A DNA stretch of 38,252 nt from Scenedesmus sp. ARA3 (lineage: Eukaryota; Chlorophyta; Chlorophyceae; Sphaeropleales; Scenedesmaceae). The notes below the pieces were generated by a model. That model worked only from the letters and a program-made list of their open reading frames with translations, did no database searches and was not told the DNA's origin. The stretch lies in assembly GCA_004335835.1 (NCBI GenBank), contig RWJK01000384.1, positions 1 through 38,252 of the forward strand. The letters are read 5' to 3'. Below, one piece after another: positions 12,457 through 23,475 of this stretch (positions are counted from its first letter, which is position 1; every line of letters begins with the position of its first letter). The position numbers and the translations under genes were made by a program.

Positions 12457-14235
12457 CGCTCACCTCCACCTTGTACTGCTGGCTGGTCAGCTCCTGCTCC
12501 AGCTTCAGCAGCGCTGCCTGCGACGCCGCCAGCTCAGACTGCAGCGCAGCAATCTTGGCAGCGGCTGCGTCACTGGGCATGCCCTCCTCTGCTGCTGCAC
12601 CGGGCTGCCTTGCCTGCTGCTGCTGCTCCTGGCTGCTTAGCAGACGGTCCTCCAGCTGTGCTGCATGGCGCCTGCGATGACACAATAAAAGTACCAACAT
12701 CTATCAGATACATGGATATATGACATCCATGAGCGGCCACAAATGGAAGCGAGCTGACCAACGCGTGTCCTGGCACCAGCACCTTGCTGCATGCACAAAC
12801 ACCCGGCACACAAACACAGCTTTTGATCATACGCACGCAGCTGCGCCAATGCAAGCTGCTGCTGCTGTTGCTGGACTGCCATTGCGCTGCTGCTGCTGCG
12901 GCTGCTGCTGCTGGCGCCTGCCCTGCACTCACTTCAGGCTGCTTTGAGCATCATGTGCTTCTGCGAGCTGCAGCGTCAGATGCTTGTTCTGGTCCGACAG
13001 ATCCTGCAAAGGCAAACAGCCAAGCAGCAATGCGGCAGCACGTGAAACAATGTGTGAAGCAACTGAGCTGCGGCTCAGTGACCAATACCTCCTGCAGGAA
13101 CCAGCACTGCCTGTGCCTCCTGCTGCAGCAGCCCCGTTTGCTACACACTCAAGACCTGCCTGCCTGCATGCCTGCATGCCTGCCTGTCTGCATGCTACTA
13201 CTGCTGCCGCTTTTGCTGGTGGTGTGGCTGCTGTCCTGCACACCTGCAGCGCGTTGTGCAGGGCGCTGTCTAGTGCTGGCTTGTCTGGCGCAGCCAGCAG
13301 CCTGTTTGCTGTGTCCAGCTGGCCCCGCAGCGAGGAGGCCTCAGCATGCAGCTTGGCGTGCACCTCCCGCGACTCCTGCAACATACAACAAGGCAAATAA
13401 CGTCAAGGCACATGGGTGAGGTTGATGGATGTGCGATTGGCATGGGATGCAGGCAGGCGCAAGGCCGCCAGGTACCGAGTGCTGCTGTGCCTGCTGCTGC
13501 TGAGCTGCTGCTGCAGCAGCTAGCGTATATTTGCTGCTGCAGCTGCAGCTGCTGCTCGCACCATGATCTCTGCCTGCATGGGCCCCAGCCTTGCCATGAG
13601 CTGCACCAGCTTCTGGCGCAGCTGCTGCTCTGACATGGCAGCAAGCCGTGCCTGCAAGCCCTGCCGTGCACCAAACATCAGACAGCCACATGATGCGCAG
13701 GAAGGGAGACAATGTAAGCAAAGGGAGGCAAGAAGCAGTGGAACTGTTGATGCTCCGTAGAGTAGTGGATGCGTGTTGCAGGACTTTGGCCACACAGGCA
13801 GGCCTGACTGTTGTGATGGCGCTGCTACACGTGCTGGCAGGTATTTGACGAAGTTTGGTGCTGTGCTCATCAATAAACGTCAGGATATAAGTTGGAGTCT
13901 TGATAGTGATGCAGCAACAGGTTGCTGCCATCAACAACAAAGATGCTGCATCAGAGCACGGCACCTTTGCAACTCACCCCATCTGCAGGTTGGTCATGCT
14001 GTTGCTGCCCCTTGTCAGGGCTACCTGCACCTGCATGCTCTACACCCATAAGAAACGTGATGAGAAACTGCTTTTCAGAAGCTTCAAGCATCAACATAAT
14101 TGCAATCAACCCACCTGTATGCCTGCCTGCGGGTGTGCCCAGAGCGTTCTGCTCTACCAGGTGCTGCACGTTGCTGGCAACGTTGGTGGCCACCTGCTTG
14201 CTTCTGTCGACGACTTGGTTGAAGAATCCTTTCAT
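1..14235 (-). CDS. Giant coiled-coil (golgin-like) protein, 18 exons, 3' end outside window
   Basis: Exons in transcript order: 14235-14115, 14030-13978, 13660-13562, 13375-13244, 13003-12933, 12671-12464, 12135-11953, 11685-10347, 10101-9932, 9545-9303, 8897-8799, 8584-8367, 7552-7387, 7116-7019, 6803-6606, 6171-930, 640-446, 117-<1. All have GT..AG borders and matching phases; the sum is 8952 bases, 2984 codons without a stop. The N-terminus starts MKGFFNQVVDRSKQVATN, an amphipathic helix with regular valines. The rest is Ala/Gln/Glu-rich heptad coiled coil (runs such as EQLQQQLAAA). Less repetitive segments lie near 5765-5862 (an LNHIALFFEAHHPHLLKLIP stretch) and 5380-5525. Exon 16 (5242 bases) is unusually long. 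Shape and size fit a tethering golgin or a cytoskeletal/basal-body scaffold, but no diagnostic domain such as GRIP is visible because the C-terminus is missing. The exon 8 start could instead be an in-phase AG about 30 bases downstream. Gene structure fairly sure; function open. Confidence 0.8.
6380..6496 (-). other. Duplicated candidate exon (copy of exon 15 3' part)
   Basis: This 117-base segment lies in the intron between exons 15 and 16 of the coiled-coil gene and copies the 3' part of exon 15. Both encode a segment starting LSVLS and ending GDALPGSVR. The copy has no stop codon, an AG directly before it (minus strand ...TGCCTCAG) and a GTGAGG donor directly after it. It enters and leaves in phase 2, as the neighbouring splice junctions require, so including it adds 39 codons without a frameshift. 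It could be a constitutive, optional or mutually exclusive exon, or simply a decaying duplicate. Transcript data are needed to decide. Confidence 0.5.
7633..8090 (-). repeat. Tandem copies of the 5' end of coiled-coil exon 13
   Basis: The intron upstream of exon 13 holds at least three clear copies (about 7633-7697, 7763-7834, 7912-7980) and one worn copy (about 8037-8090) of the exon's first 60-70 bases with its AG acceptor. The intact exon starts LTASDSADAQESLSAELERS; the copies read LTSDSADAQEFLSAELERSK, LTASDSADAQESLSAELERS and LTASDSANAQESLSAELERS. Spacing is 143, 130 and 149 bases. Each copy keeps the phase-2 acceptor, but two run into stops soon after the shared part (KATRRHS-stop, KATHH-stop), and none has the donor of the real exon. 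They are best seen as partial duplicates and possible decoy acceptors. Confidence 0.75.
8966..9116 (-). repeat. Two tandem copies of the 5' end of coiled-coil exon 11
   Basis: The real exon 11 begins ADYEDLRNQ at 8897. Two further copies of this start, each preceded by an AG, occur at about 8966-9007 (ANYEGLRN) and 9066-9116 (ADYEDLRI followed by a stop). The spacing is about 106 bases each time. The copies also share a CTTGCGCAGGGTT stretch not found in the real exon, so one copy was probably made from the other. Neither has a downstream donor that would keep the frame as cleanly as exon 11. Confidence 0.7.
9810..9848 (-). repeat. Copy of the 3' end and donor of coiled-coil exon 9
   Basis: Exon 9 ends with codons for AELAVMERKQRNQ and a GTGGGC donor at 9931. 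A second copy 120 bases further into the intron encodes AELAVMERKQ, again followed by GTGGGC. The copy is preceded by an in-phase AG, so a 24-base phase 0-0 microexon is formally possible. Most likely it is the residue of a tandem duplication across the exon-intron border. Confidence 0.65.
10585..10764 (-). repeat. 90-bp in-frame tandem repeat inside coiled-coil exon 8
   Basis: A block beginning CTGTGCTTGCTGCTGCTCAG on the plus strand recurs with an offset of 90 bases (10585 and 10675). It encodes two near-identical 30-residue coiled-coil units rich in Gln and Ala (QQLAAAQEAAAAAEQQQAQL). The repeat length is a multiple of three, so the frame and coiled-coil character are kept. It shows that the protein grows by internal duplication. 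Confidence 0.7.
12409..12456. repeat. (CAG)n tract in an intron of the coiled-coil gene
   Basis: About 16 uninterrupted AGC/CAG triplets on the plus strand lie in intron 6, next to the exon 6 donor (exon ends at 12464). The tract is non-coding, so its purity cannot be explained by selection for a polyamino-acid stretch. Confidence 0.9.
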
Positions 14236-14650
14236 ATCGGCGTCTGATTCAGCATGCCCTTAACCTGGCACCTTGGCAACCATGGTACTCCACATCGTCA
14301 GCTCATTGAGAAGGCTGGTGGCTTACCAACTCACCCCAAAGACATAACAAGGCAATCAGAGGCTGACGAAACTCCACGGGCCTTCAGCTTGCTGACCCTG
14401 TGAGCGGAATAACAACAGCAGCTTTAACTGCCACCTTCGGTCCCGGCTTTACTGCCCAAGACGAACGGCTTACGCCTTTGTTCAGTCAATTTGATTGTTA
14501 AATTTACACTGAACGACCACAGACTTTAAGCGGGACGGTCAAACACAGCCACTGCCCCGTTTGCTTGATTGTCCTCCAATCTCCCAATCTTTCTACGACA
14601 ACGAAATTTGCTTTCCTGTGATCAAACCGAAACTTGAAGGGGTAGCGCAA
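14236..14650. promoter_or_regulatory. Divergent intergenic region between coiled-coil and OPR/RAP genes
   Basis: These 415 bases separate the two outward-facing start codons and must hold both 5' UTRs and both promoters. The region is less CAG-rich than its surroundings and has an AT-rich stretch near 14485-14510. No convincing TATA box was seen. The start of the plus-strand gene could also lie at an in-frame codon upstream of 14651, which would shorten this region. Confidence 0.5.
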
Positions 14651-17600
14651 ATGAGGGCAGGCAGGTGCTTGACGCATGGCAGTGCGCCTCGGAACGTGCA
14701 TTGGCCACTTGCGCAGGGCCATACCTGGCGCATTGGGCTCTCTTCAACGCACAGGCGTTCTTCTTCATGTCCACGGCTGGATCGGCTGAATGTCCTAGGT
14801 GAGCAGTCGATACTGCTGCTTCTTTTCTGCATAGCGTGTCAAACAAATTTCTGCCGCCATTTGTGCTACCCTTGCGTGTAAGCCGTGTTACATACCTTAA
14901 ATGAGTCACTGCTCAAGCTTACTGTGTGTGCATGCTCCTGCAGGCCCTGCATTGCAACAAGCTGCAGCGGCAGCAGCACAGCCAGCAGCAGCCAGAACAG
15001 AGGTGCATGCCGATGCGTGGGATGCTGCGCAGCGCATCGAAACCAGCCTGCAGCAGCTGCAGCACTCAGTCGCAAGCCTGGACGCAGAGCCGTGCACAGA
15101 TGGGCTGCTGACAGCGTACCAGCAGCTGCGCCACATTATGCAGCAGCTGCTGCAGGAGCAGCGCCGCTGCCAAGCCACCATCCACCGCACAAAGTGGAAG
15201 CTAACAGCCGGCCGGCGCAATGACAGCAGCAGCAGCAGCAGCACTGGCCGCAGCTCAAGCAAGCAGAGGAGCCCAAGCAGCTCATTGCCTGCCTCAGTAA
15301 CCGCTAGCCAGCAGGAGGATGAGCAGCAGCAGCAGCAAGGCGAGGGCACCGCAGACAGCTCCAGCAGGGTCCCAGAGCTGAACATGGCTGAGAGTGAGCA
15401 GCTGAATCAGCTGCGGCAGCTGCGTGCCAGGTGTGATGACGCACAGGACTTCCTGGTGGGCCTCATCCATGCACACCTGCAGGTGAGGGCTGCAGCAGCA
15501 AGGCACACAGCTTTCCTGCAAGCTCCTGCAAACTGTAGCTGGGTGTTACGCCAGCATGCCAGTAACGCAGATCATTATCAAAATTTCAGCTGTTTCTTAG
15601 CAGCCTGAGGTGGGTTCTCGGCTGCAGCAGCTGAAGTGCCGCGCTGTGGGCTGTGCTGCCCCTGAGCTGACTTGGCGCAAGCATACACAGCAGGCGCATT
15701 GTATGCTCAGCATGCCCCGCATGCAGACCTGAGCGCTCCTGCATTGCTGTCACACATGGTGCAGCCACGCAGCATGCTGCAGCACCGTGCGTTGTGTATG
15801 CGACAGTGTGTAGCCTATTTGACCCAACTGTGCATGCACAGCACACCTCCTGGTGCACAACTGTGTTACAACGTGTTACGACGCTTGCAGGACGAGCTGC
15901 CGGCCGCCGCCACGCGGCTGCTGACGGCTGCCGCCAGCCGCCAGCTGAACATCGCCGCGCTGAACCGCAGCTGCGTGCAGAGCTTCCTTGACAAGCAGCT
16001 GCAGGCCAGCCCTGCTGACATGGCTGGGCTCATGGCGGCGCTGTCGCTGGTGCGCTGCTGCAGCAGGAACAGCCACCAGGTGAGATAAAGTTGCACGTGC
16101 ATGCTACACCTTTCTGCTTGACTTTCAAATGTGAGTTCAGCAACTGATGGCGGCGTTGTCGCTGGTGCGCTGCTGCAGCAGGAATAGCCACCAGGTGGGG
16201 GGAATTTGTGACTGCAGATGCATCCTACGCCTGCCTGCTTGCTGTTGTTTGTACTGGCATGACATGGCTGGGCTCATGGTTGCGCTGTCGCTAGTGCGCT
16301 GCTGCAGCAGGAACAGCCACCAGGTCAGGATTTTGTGTCGATGCGATCATCGCATGCCACATCTGCCTGCTGGTTGACTCGATTATATTCATCTCTCGCA
16401 GGCATTGGATATCGTATGGTGCTGTTTGCCCACTAGAGGATGCTGCTGCAGATGTAACATAGTAACCGTTTTAAGAGCTACAATGCGCCTGGCGCAATCA
16501 AACATGTTGCAGGACATGTGTCGTCAGTCCACAGCGCCTACTGCTGCTGCTGCTGTATTGCTTCCCACAGGTGCAAGGCCTGGACCAGCACCAGCTGGGT
16601 GCTCTATTCAGTGGCACCATGACACACCTGGTGGCACATGTGGAGCGCGCACTTGCCAGCAACCAGCAGCAGCAGCAGCAGCAGGCCGCGCAGCCTGCAG
16701 CACCCAACAGCAGCAGCAGCAGGACTCGCCGCGCAGCGGCAGCAGCGCATGCAGATGCGGCGGCTGATGCTGCTGCGTCAGAGCTGCGGCAGCAGGTGGC
16801 GGCTGGGCTTGCTGCGCACGTGTCTGCCCGTGTGCCTCTGGCAAGCTCTTTGATTCCTCATGTGGTCGGCCTACTTGGAGACCAGGTGTGGCAGGTTGTA
16901 GGCAGGTTGTAAATAAAATCAAGCTTCAAGCAAAAGTGCAGTGTTACTCACACTGATACCCTTTTGCCTCCGCCGTGTGCCGAACTGCTTCCACAGGATC
17001 TGCACAAGCCAAAGCTGCAAGCAACACTGTAGCAGGCAGGGGTGGGCATGTGTACCCAGCTTCCACTCTTGTTGAACATGAGCAAACTTTATACTTGCAT
17101 AAACTGATGCATCTGCTGGGCTGTGCATGCTGTGTACAGGCGCCTGCATGGCTGCACCCGATCACAGACCTACAGGCAGCAGGCAGCATTGGGCAGCTGC
17201 AGGGCATGATAACCCACCCCAGCCGATATGATTACACATACCTGGCAGCAGCATTGCACAGGCTGTCAGAGCTGACAGAGCAGCAGCGGCAGCTAGCAGC
17301 AGCAGCAGGGCCAGAGGAAGCAGCAGCAGCAGCGCGTGCGGAGTTGGCACTTGGCAACAGACTGGCTAAGAAGCTGTACGGGCGGCTGCAGCAGTTGGCA
17401 AAGGATGGTACAGCGGCTGAGCTGGCATGTGTGCTGGCTGCAGCAGCACGCATGGGTACCATGGACGGTCAAACGTATGCTGCAGCAGCAGCTGCATTTG
17501 TAAATGGGCCGCAGCTGCAGCAGGCGAGCGATACGCAGCTGGCAGCAGTGATGTACGCTGTTGCGGCATTCAGCAGCAGCTGTACTGCTCAAGGCATCAG

Positions 17601-18126
17601 TGCACAAGCCAGCGGCTTCCCCAAACAGCAGCAGCATGCAGTGCTCAAGGAGTGTGCATTCCAGGTGTGCCGGCTGCTGCAGCAGCAGCAGCAACAGGCA
17701 GCAGCAGCCAGCGGTGCAGCAGCAACAGCAGCGGCAGGCGCAGCAGGCGTCGAGCCGTCTACTGTAGTGATGACTGTATGGGCGCTTGCTACAGCAGGGG
17801 TGCGGGTGCCAAAGGCAGTACTCAGCAGATTGTTTGACATGCTTGATCAGCCCAGCAGCATCAGCAAGCTCACTGGCAGCAGCAGCAGCAGTAACAAAAC
17901 AGCCACCCAGCAGCAGCAGCAGCAGCAGCAGTTCTCGCTTGATGAGGTGGCTCGCACCTGCTGCACAGTGCTGTGGGCAGCAGCACAGCTGCAGTATGTG
18001 CAGCCTGGGATGAGTCTCGCCAAAGCATATGTTGCTGGCTTCATGCGGGCACTGACAGCTGTGCCTGTGGCCTGCAGCAGCAGCACTACTGTGCTGCAGG
18101 CTTTGGGGTCGCTGCTGGCAGCAGCA

Positions 18127-18161
<35 letters not shown>

Positions 18162-18842
18162 GGCGGCTGCTGAGGAGCCAGACTACTGGCGGTCGGTATT
18201 GATCAGGTGCAGCGATGAGGTTGTGCAGAGGCTGCAGCAGCAGCAGCAGGCTGCAGCAGACAGCAGCAGCAGTGCAGCAGCAGCAGCGGCGGATGCAGGG
18301 GTGTGTGCTGCCACTGCTGCATATCAGGTGGTGTGGTCTTATCAGGCTGCTGGCATGACCTTGCCAGACAGCCAGCTGCAGTCGCTGCTGGCCCTGCTGG
18401 GAAGCCAGGTGAGCGCCACATCTCCTTGTGTTCAACGCACCATGTCGTTGCACGCTTGCACATGCATATGGATCAATCGGCTGATTTCAGTACCCCACAG
18501 CACATTGCTGACATACTGCAGTACGAAGCTGGCCACAGGTTGAGCATTGACTGATCTGCTCTGCTGCTGCTGCTTCTCCTGGGCCTGTTGGGTGCTGCTG
18601 CTGCTGCTGCTGCTGCTGCTATTTATTCCTGCAGGTCCCCGGCTGGCTGTTTGAGACAGCCATCAGCCGTGCAGCATCTGTGCCTGCACTTCTGCAGCTG
18701 CTGGAGTCACCGGCAGCAGCAGCTGCTGCAGACCTCTCATGCATTGCAGCAGCCCTGCGGCACCTTGTGGAGCTGCAGCAGCAGCAGCAGCCGGCAGGGA
18801 CGGAGCCAGCACAGAGCAGCAGCAGCAACAGCAAGGCGCCCA

Positions 18843-18875
<33 letters not shown>

Positions 18876-20253
18876 CCGAGGCGGTTGGAGATCCTAAGGC
18901 AGTTGAGAAGCAGGTTCGCCAGTGCTGCCAGCTGATCAGTGCAATGGCTGTGCAGCTGCAGGGTGTGCAGCAGCAGCAGCAGCGGCAGCAGCGGCAGCGG
19001 CAGGAGGACAGCAGTGCTCAGCAAGCATCAGCTGCAGCTACTGTTGTGTGGGCTACTGCGCAGCTGCAGCACAAAGACAGCCAGTTGTCAGGCAGCTGCC
19101 TGCGGCTGTTTGCTGCTGCTGCTGCGTCAGCTTCTGCAGCAGATGCTGCTGCTGTGGTGACAGCAATGGCGGCTGCTGGCCGTGCATTGCCAAAGGTGTT
19201 CAGCGGCTGTAGCAGGGAGCTGCTGCAGCAGGTGCTACAGCAATGCACAGCCAAGCTGCTTGGCAACACAGCACAAGCAGCATCACAGCACCATCCAAAC
19301 AGCAGCAGCAGCAGCAGTGTAAAGCAGCGCCAGCGTACAACCAGCCAGCATCCAAGCAGCACTGCTGGCGTGCCTGTTGACCAGCGGTCAAACCCTGAAC
19401 CCTCAGGCCTGCAGCCAGGGAAGCCTGACTCACTGCTGCTGGCTCAGCGGCTGCTGCAGCTACATGCAGTGCTGCAGCTACCCCCTGAGCCTGCTCAGCT
19501 GCAGCAGCTGCTTGCTGCAGCAGCAGATGAGGAAGCGCTAGCTGTGATGAAGGATAATGCAGCAGCCGCTTCACTTGTTGCCAGCCTGGCAGCAGCAGCA
19601 GAGCTCAGCCGGCTGCGGCCAACTACCTCGAGCAATATAGAACGCCCAGCACAAGCAGCAGCAACAGCAGCAGCAGCAGCTAGTACTCCTCAGTCAAAGA
19701 AAAGGAGCAAGGCGGCTAAGCAGAGCGAGTTTGGTGTGTGGGGCCCGCAGCAGCAGGTGCAGCAGCTGCTGCAGCAGCTACTGCTAGACGGGCTGCTGCC
19801 AAGGCTGGGCCGTGCTACAGCCAAACAGGTGGCCAGTAGCTTGGAGGCTGTAGCAGAGCTGGCAGGTGATCAGGCAGTACAATTGGTACAGCTGCTGTCG
19901 CTGGAACGCCCACTAGCAAAAGACTTTGCACGAGGGTTGTTCAAGGAGCTGATGACGCCACAAATGCCAGCAGATGCAGCGCCAGCAGCAGCAGCAGCAG
20001 ACGATCCAGACATGCGTAGTCAGTGGAACCAATCTCCTGCAGCAGCTGGTGCTGCAGCTGATGCTGCAAGCTTCCTTAGTGGCTGGAAGGGAGAGCATGT
20101 GGCTGCAGCGGCAGCAGCAGCACTGCAGCTAGGGGTGGCTCAGCCTCGGTTCTTTGAAGCAGTAGCAGCAGACATTCTGCTGGCAGCACCAGCTGCACCA
20201 GCAGCAGCAGCAGCTGCTGCTGCTGCTCAAGACACGGTTGATCATAAATCACC

Positions 20254-20288
<35 letters not shown>

Positions 20289-21481
20289 GGCGATCCAGGC
20301 TGGAGAAAGTCACACCGCAGCATCTTGTGCAGATCTGCTGCTGCGCTGCTGCCCTGAACTGCAGGGTGGATCAGCTGCTGGGGCACACGGTCAGCATTGC
20401 TGCACAGCAACTGGCAGCATCTACTGGACAGCAGCAGCACGTAAAGAAGGGGCAGCAGAAGGGGCTGCAGCAGCATCAGCTGGGGGCGGAAGATCTGCTG
20501 CTGCTGGCTTGGTGCGTGGCAGAAATGGACGTGCCGCAGCTGCTGCAGCCTGCTAGGGAGCTTGCAGCAGCCGGCATGGCTGCTCTACAAGCAGCTGCGG
20601 CTGCCGGGCCAAACTGCCTGCAGCAGCATCAGCAGCAGCAGCGGCAATCAGGTCTTGCAGCGCGTCTGTTCCAGCTACATGTGTGGCTGTCAGACAGGCA
20701 GCAGATGCAGCTACAGCAGCAGCAGCAGCAGCCAGCTGCAGGCGGCAGTGCGGCACTGCCAGCGCAGCCTGCTACTAGTCGCTCCTCAACAGCAGCAGCA
20801 GCAGGCAGCAGCAGTGCTGAGGCAGCCGGGCTTGAAGGCGTGCTGTCTGCAGAGCAGCTGCAGGAAACATGTGCTGCATGGCAGCAGCTGCAGACTGCAG
20901 CACCAGGGGTGGGCCGGCGGCTGGCTGCTGTTGCAACAGCACTGCAGCAGCTGCCAGGCCTTGATGCGCTGCAGCTGCAGTCAGCGACTGCTGATGGCTG
21001 GTTGGTGGTGGATGTGGCGGCGAGGGTTCAGGGCATTCCGGTGGCGGTGCTGCTGCTGGATGATTCAGAAGAACCTCTGGAGCAGCAGCAGCAGGGTCTG
21101 GAGGCGTCAACTCATGCAGCACAACCTTCTACCAGCAGCAGTGGCGGCAGCCGCTTGCAGGAGTGCCTGCGAGCTGCAAGCACAGGTGATCTCATGTTCA
21201 GGGCCAGGGCGTTGGCTGCTCGCGGCTACTGGGTGGTCACAGTCAGCTGGCAGCAGTGGCTGCTGCTGGATGGCTTTCTAGATGCTGAGGTGGATCATTT
21301 ACAGGCAAAGCTGTGGCTGCTGGAGGGCGGCAGTGGTGTGAACTTGGGTGTGAAGTCTGGTGAGAACTTCGGTGAGAACTTTGGCGGGAGCTTGTCCAGC
21401 GGTGACGCTGGCGTGGCCAGCGGCATGCCTGTTGCGGCTGCAGCAGCGCCGGCAGAGGCGCCGCAAAACGAGGATGAGTGA
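14651..21481 (+). CDS. OPR-like helical-repeat protein with C-terminal RAP domain, 6 exons, 1768 aa
   Basis: Exons: 14651-14798, 14944-15482, 15891-16079, 16571-16885, 17140-18408, 18635-21481; phases match and the total is 5307 bases. The N-terminus (MRAGRCLTHGSAPRNVHW...) is basic and Ser/Arg-rich, as in chloroplast or mitochondrial transit peptides. Helical repeats of the FASTK/OPR type follow, for example QLAAVMYAVAAF (about residue 525), TVVMTVWALATAGVRVP (about 605) and DEVARTCCTVLWAAAQL (about 665). The C-terminus (about 1609-1714) fits a RAP domain: WLVVDVAARVQGIPVAVLLL, then GYWVVTVSWQQWLLLDGFLD and a final HLQAKLW. Such algal proteins bind organelle transcripts and control their stability or translation; that role here is inferred from family. 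PolyQ, polyA and polyS insertions inflate the length. The last exon is 2847 bases. The start codon is the least certain element. Confidence 0.82.
16141..16323 (+). repeat. Two tandem copies of the 3' end of OPR/RAP exon 3 with donor sites
   Basis: Exon 3 ends ...LMAALSLVRCCSRNSHQ with its donor at 16080. The same coding piece recurs at 16141-16194 (followed by GTGGGG) and at about 16263-16323 (followed by GTCAGG), spaced 115 and 129 bases. The first copy is directly preceded by AG (GTGAGTTCAG) and is 54 bases long, so it would be a clean 18-codon phase 0-0 exon. The second copy keeps the donor but has no nearby acceptor. Both stay in the same reading frame. Confidence 0.75.
18593..18620. repeat. 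(CTG)n tract in OPR/RAP intron 5
   Basis: Nine or so CTG triplets on the plus strand lie just before the exon 6 acceptor at 18634. They could serve as the pyrimidine-rich tract of the acceptor. In this strand orientation the triplet is the complement of the CAG that fills the neighbouring exons. Confidence 0.8.
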
Positions 21482-23475
21482 GGTGTCGTGGCTGCAGTGT
21501 TGGCAGCAACAAAGTTGGTCTTGCTGTGTTGTGGTTCAGTCACCCCTGCACGTATTTTCCGGGTGTGAGCGGGCATGTTACGCTTGGCATTTACGGATGT
21601 GACAGGTTTGCTTCATACTGTTGTGTGTGACTGTGTGCTGCGTGTGGTGCAGCAGGGGCAGGGGTGCAACTTGAAGATTCCTGGGCTGAAGAAGGTGGAA
21701 AAGCGACATATAATGCTGTAGTTAACAGCTGTTGCAGCCTACTGCACATTTGCAGTTCGTGCTGTTGGTGCTGGTGGCAGCAGTGCATGATGTTGTGCTG
21801 GTGTGCAGATCACATGCATGTGCCGCTGCAAACTGGTGTATGCATGCGCAATCTGCCACAAGGCAGCACATATACGCCACTGCAGATTGGTATATGCCTG
21901 TGCAAACTGATATTAGCCTGTGTAAACTGGAAAGGATGGAGTGCTGGACATGGGCAGCATGGCTTATTTGTTCTTTTTGTTTTGCATCGAACAGTGTGGT
22001 TGACCTTGAAGAGGCTTTTTGATCGTGCCAGCTCAGCTGAGCTGGCGTTGTCAGCGTGCTTCTTTTGTGTTGTTGGATGTGCTGGCTCTGACCTGGCTGC
22101 ACATTTGCGGCTGCGTCAGCTGCAGGCAGCACCTGATGTGAGGCGCTATGCTTCATGACGTGTTGTGTACATGTTGTGTGTACCTGGTGTGAGGTTTGAA
22201 CGTTTAAGCATGGCCAGAACAGGATGCACATTGATATCCAGGTGCATCCTGTAATTGCCTTTCAGCAGTTTGTCCACGTGGTGCACCTGTGTGGAATTTG
22301 GTTTTTAATTAGGTTTGTTGTTGCAATAGACATGAGGCGCCTGACACTTGAGTCTGCAGATCACGTCAGGCGTGTTTGACAGGAAGCTTTTGCAGAGTGT
22401 GCTTCCTGCAACTGTCTGCACAAGAAGCTGAGCAGCTTGGAGCTAGTGCGCTGGCTCCTACGCATTTATGATGCAGCATACTACAGATTGATTGTATTGG
22501 TGTATTTTTATGCTTCAATGTACTTGGAAGTGAAAGACCTTGCTGCCCTGGCTGTAATTGTTTTGGGTGTCAAGGCTGTAGCCAACCTGAGCTCCTGTGC
22601 TGTTGCAACATGTGGGTGCTCAACGCTCTGCCGCCCCTGAATGCTTGGCGTGTGTAGCTGTTTTCACCAACATTGCAGTCAAGGGTTTTTCGCGCAACCC
22701 CCTAGCCTCCGGTGATGATCAAAGCAGAACTTGAACATCAGTTATTTGACTGTTGTTGGCTGCCTTTGCAGCGATGACAGATATGGCCATCAGCCGCTTA
22801 CAGTAGGTTATTACGCGCTGTTTGATTTGGATGGTCTGCTTTGTTTTCTGACCACCCACGGCACCCCGGCAGAGTCACCAGAAGGTAGTTGTTGGCCCAA
22901 CTCGAGCAATCAATCAACAGCAGCTGCTACAGCTAGCTATAAAGCTTTTAGAGAAGCTTATCAACAGCTCTAGCGACTCATATTGCTGCTCACCGCCCTG
23001 GAGTGTGAAACGGACATTTTGTACTGGAGCAGACTCAGGAGCAGGTGTGCGAGGAACAGCGCTGCTTATATCGTCAACTACCTCGATTGAACAATATATG
23101 TGGTAATATGCGTTTATGGGTCAGTCTGTAGGAGCTATGGCTCTGTGTTGCATGCCTTGTCTGTGCCAGCAAGGCACCAGTGCACATCACTCTGCTGTGG
23201 AAATGTGGCTGTTACTGATGCAGCGGTGTCAGGCTGCCTACAGCTGCAAAAGGAGACACCAGCACACGTAGAACCGTTCAGTGCAACATGTTACTGACCT
23301 GCAGTGTGCATCTTGTGTGCATACGTCTCTGCAGGAGCCGTGCAGGAAGTCAGACAGTGGCGCACAAGCAACAGCAGGCGCAGCAGCAGTGCTAGCTTCA
23401 GCTATGTGTAGCAGTATGGAGGCTTGCAGCAGCACGCAGCAGCAGCAACAGCAGCGCTGCTGGCAGCATCCCGGC
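21482..23475. other. Intergenic region after the OPR/RAP gene
   Basis: Almost 2 kb without a supported gene. The first part must contain the OPR/RAP 3' UTR; TGTAA motifs, the usual green-algal polyadenylation signal, occur at 21921-21925 and 22250-22254. Small open frames around 22437-22640 and 22731-22973 have no recognisable domain, and the first has no ATG. The last 100-200 bases are the likely promoter and 5' UTR of the histidine-rich protein gene. Base composition between 22200 and 23100 is clearly richer in A and T than in the genes. Confidence 0.5.
21825..21930. repeat. Degenerate tandem repeat, units of about 28 bp
   Basis: Variants of TGCAAACTGGTGTATGCATG recur about three times: GCAAACTGGTGTATGCATGC, GCAGATTGGTATATGCCTGT and GCAAACTGATATTAGCCTGT. 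The array lies in the probable 3' UTR of the OPR/RAP gene and ends at a TGTAA motif. No function is evident. Confidence 0.5.

Noticed and set aside
16919..17139. Open frame continuing upstream of OPR/RAP exon 5
   Set aside because: An in-phase AG at 17138-17139 and the matching donor at 16886 make this an intron.
22731..22973. 80-codon plus-strand frame with an internal AG acceptor-like site
   Set aside because: No family resemblance, AT-rich composition unlike neighbouring genes and no partner exon in phase.
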